In this document: in pieces, positions 63,020 to 64,000 of the stretch | How positions within the stretch are numbered: the stretch's first letter is position 1 | How the letters are laid out: every line of letters begins with the position of its first letter | NCBI GenBank assembly: GCA_037200985.1 | Contig: JBBCGJ010000001.1 | Coordinates: forward strand, 3,076,756-3,140,755 | Origin: Rhizomicrobium sp. | Lineage (GTDB): Bacteria; Pseudomonadota; Alphaproteobacteria; Micropepsales; Micropepsaceae | Length of the DNA: 64,000 bases | Reading direction: 5' to 3' | Translations under genes and position numbers: made by a program | Notes under the pieces: generated by a model | What the model was told of the DNA's origin: nothing | What the model saw: only the letters and a program-made list of their open reading frames with translations | Databases searched by the model: none

Positions 63020-64000
63020 GTGAATACACTCATACCCAGGATTGAGTTTCCGGAACTCGTATTCGGTTTCGTTGCGCCAATCGGCGCCGACTACAATCGG
63101 CCGCTGCAGGCCGCGAAAGCATTCTTCCGAGCGCAACGATATGACGTGATAGACATCAAAGTCACAGACGTATTTCAGGTCTTAAAACAGCATGTCGAAC
63201 CTATCGACACACTTGAGACATTTCCACCTCAGTCCCGCTACAAATCCTACATCAAGTACGGAGACCAGCTCCGGAAACATTTCGTAGACGACTCGTTTCT
63301 GGCAGCCACCACTATCGCCCGCGTCGTGCGGAAGAGAGCTGCGCAACCTCGCCCGCCGGAGCAGAAATTTAGCCGAACAGTCTACCTTCTTCACCAGTTC
63401 AAGAGGCGTGAGGAGATAGATCTACTTCGATCCGTATACGGAGATATCTTCTTCCAGATTTCGATCTACTCGCGCCGAGGTGCGCGCGTAGATCATATGG
63501 CCAGGAAATTTGCGTCTGGCCATGATTCATTCAACTTTAATAACTTTCGTGCGTTCGCGGAAGAACTCGTTCAGATCGATGAAAATGAGCAAGATGATCA
63601 CGGGCAACAAGTCGGAAAAATATTTCATGATGCAGACTTCATCGTAAATCTCGACGAGCATTCACCTAGCGCAGAAGACCAAACTAGTCGTTTCTGCGAA
63701 TTGTTGTTTTCCTCAAATTCGATTTCCCCAACCAAGCTTGAGCACGGAATGTTCCTTGCGAAGGGCGCTGCCCTAAGGAGCCTCGACCTTTCGCGGCAGG
63801 TCGGCGCATGCATTCTCGATGGTCAGGGCCAAATTATCTCGCTGGGTGCCAACGAAGTACCCAAAGCGGAAGGAGGAACGTATTGGGCAGATGGCGAGTT
63901 CGACGATCGGGATTTCAAACGCGGCGAAGATTCGAACGAAATCAGAAAAAGAGAAATTCTTTCCGAAATTCTCCGTGCCGTTGGCAATCCGAAAAGCGTC
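63020..64000 (+). CDS. Anti-phage dCTP/dCMP deaminase-like protein, AvcD type (3' end outside window)
   Basis: 327 codons seen from GTG 63020, open to the window edge. The N-terminal half looks like the P-loop-derived domain of this family: ELVFGFVAPIGADYNRPLQA, in which the usual Lys of the loop is absent. Middle: SRTVYLLHQFKRREEIDLLR and KIFHDADFIVNLDEHS. Then the start of the deaminase domain: LEHGMFLAKGAALRSLDLSR, QVGACILDGQGQIISLGANE and VPKAEGGTYWADGEFDDRDF. These match AvcD/anti-phage dCTP deaminases, which deplete dC nucleotides on infection. The zinc motif (HAE...PCxxC) would lie beyond 64000 and was not seen. Confidence 0.82.
   Translation, partial: MNTLIPRIEFPELVFGFVAPIGADYNRPLQAAKAFFRAQRYDVIDIKVTDVFQVLKQHVEPIDTLETFPPQSRYKSYIKYGDQLRKHFVDDSFLAATTIARVVRKRAAQPRPPEQKFSRTVYLLHQFKRREEIDLLRSVYGDIFFQISIYSRRGARVDHMARKFASGHDSFNFNNFRAFAEELVQIDENEQDDHGQQVGKIFHDADFIVNLDEHSPSAEDQTSRFCELLFSSNSISPTKLEHGMFLAKGAALRSLDLSRQVGACILDGQGQIISLGANEVPKAEGGTYWADGEFDDRDFKRGEDSNEIRKREILSEILRAVGNPKSV

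Overview
The window is GC-rich (roughly 65 percent by eye) alphaproteobacterial chromosome. Lineage markers are a gene transfer agent (GTA) head-tail cluster in the Rhodobacter order, RcdA (DUF1465), TrcR (DUF1013), a COQ9-family protein and a C-minus L31. A Rhizomicrobium/Micropepsales or Caulobacterales-like host is my guess; the sequence alone does not fix the genus. I saw no rRNA, tRNA or CRISPR array.

Positions 1-14912 (minus strand) hold a nearly complete GTA cluster: gp1 (small terminase-like), gp2 (large terminase, split by a frameshift), gp3 (portal), a small membrane/coiled-coil gene, gp4 (protease), gp5 (capsid), gp6-gp8 (connector and tail terminator), gp9 (tail tube), gp10 and gp10.1 (tail chaperones, apparently joined by a -1 frameshift site), gp11 (tape measure), gp12-gp14 and the 5' part of gp15 (baseplate, cut by the window edge). 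An ISAs1-family element with a perfect 10-bp target duplication sits between gp9 and gp8. A PAS-like gene lies on the opposite strand between gp3 and the small membrane gene. Palindromic repeats are scattered through the cluster. The frameshift and the IS suggest a decaying or polymorphic GTA.

Positions 15281-36905 are ordinary chromosome: crotonase, aldo/keto reductase with divergent LysR, PBP1A, ABC exporter plus paraoxonase-like lactonase, SDR, rpmE, rcdA, DUF1192, quinone oxidoreductase, trcR, two MFS carriers, a VTT-domain membrane protein, an acyl-CoA synthetase with a histone-H1-like N-terminal tail, ubiX flanked by two YdcH-like (DUF465) proteins, and an amidohydrolase.

Positions 36906-43953 hold a GGDEF protein, purE-purK, a tiny Thr/Lys-rich leader reading frame followed by a terminator, an IS427-group IS5 element, asd, coq9-like, def, rpsU and a NUDIX hydrolase. 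The leader, a possible antiterminator and the terminator lie directly upstream of the original asd ribosome binding site, which looks like attenuation by pathway end products. The IS has landed between that ribosome binding site and the asd start codon.

Positions 43973-62677 are catabolic, redox and regulatory genes, many in divergent regulator/target pairs with visible palindromic operators: MarR/FAD monooxygenase, LysR/epimerase, ArsR-type/SDR, a cysteine-rich Fe-S-type HTH regulator with a Rieske fusion protein, a NatAB-like ABC pair, DmeF-like CDF, 1-Cys peroxiredoxin, an arsR-arsC-aquaporin operon and a TauD-family dioxygenase.

From about 62690 the base composition drops sharply. The window ends inside a gene resembling anti-phage dCTP deaminases (AvcD type), with a small divergent gene beside it, so a defence island probably continues to the right.
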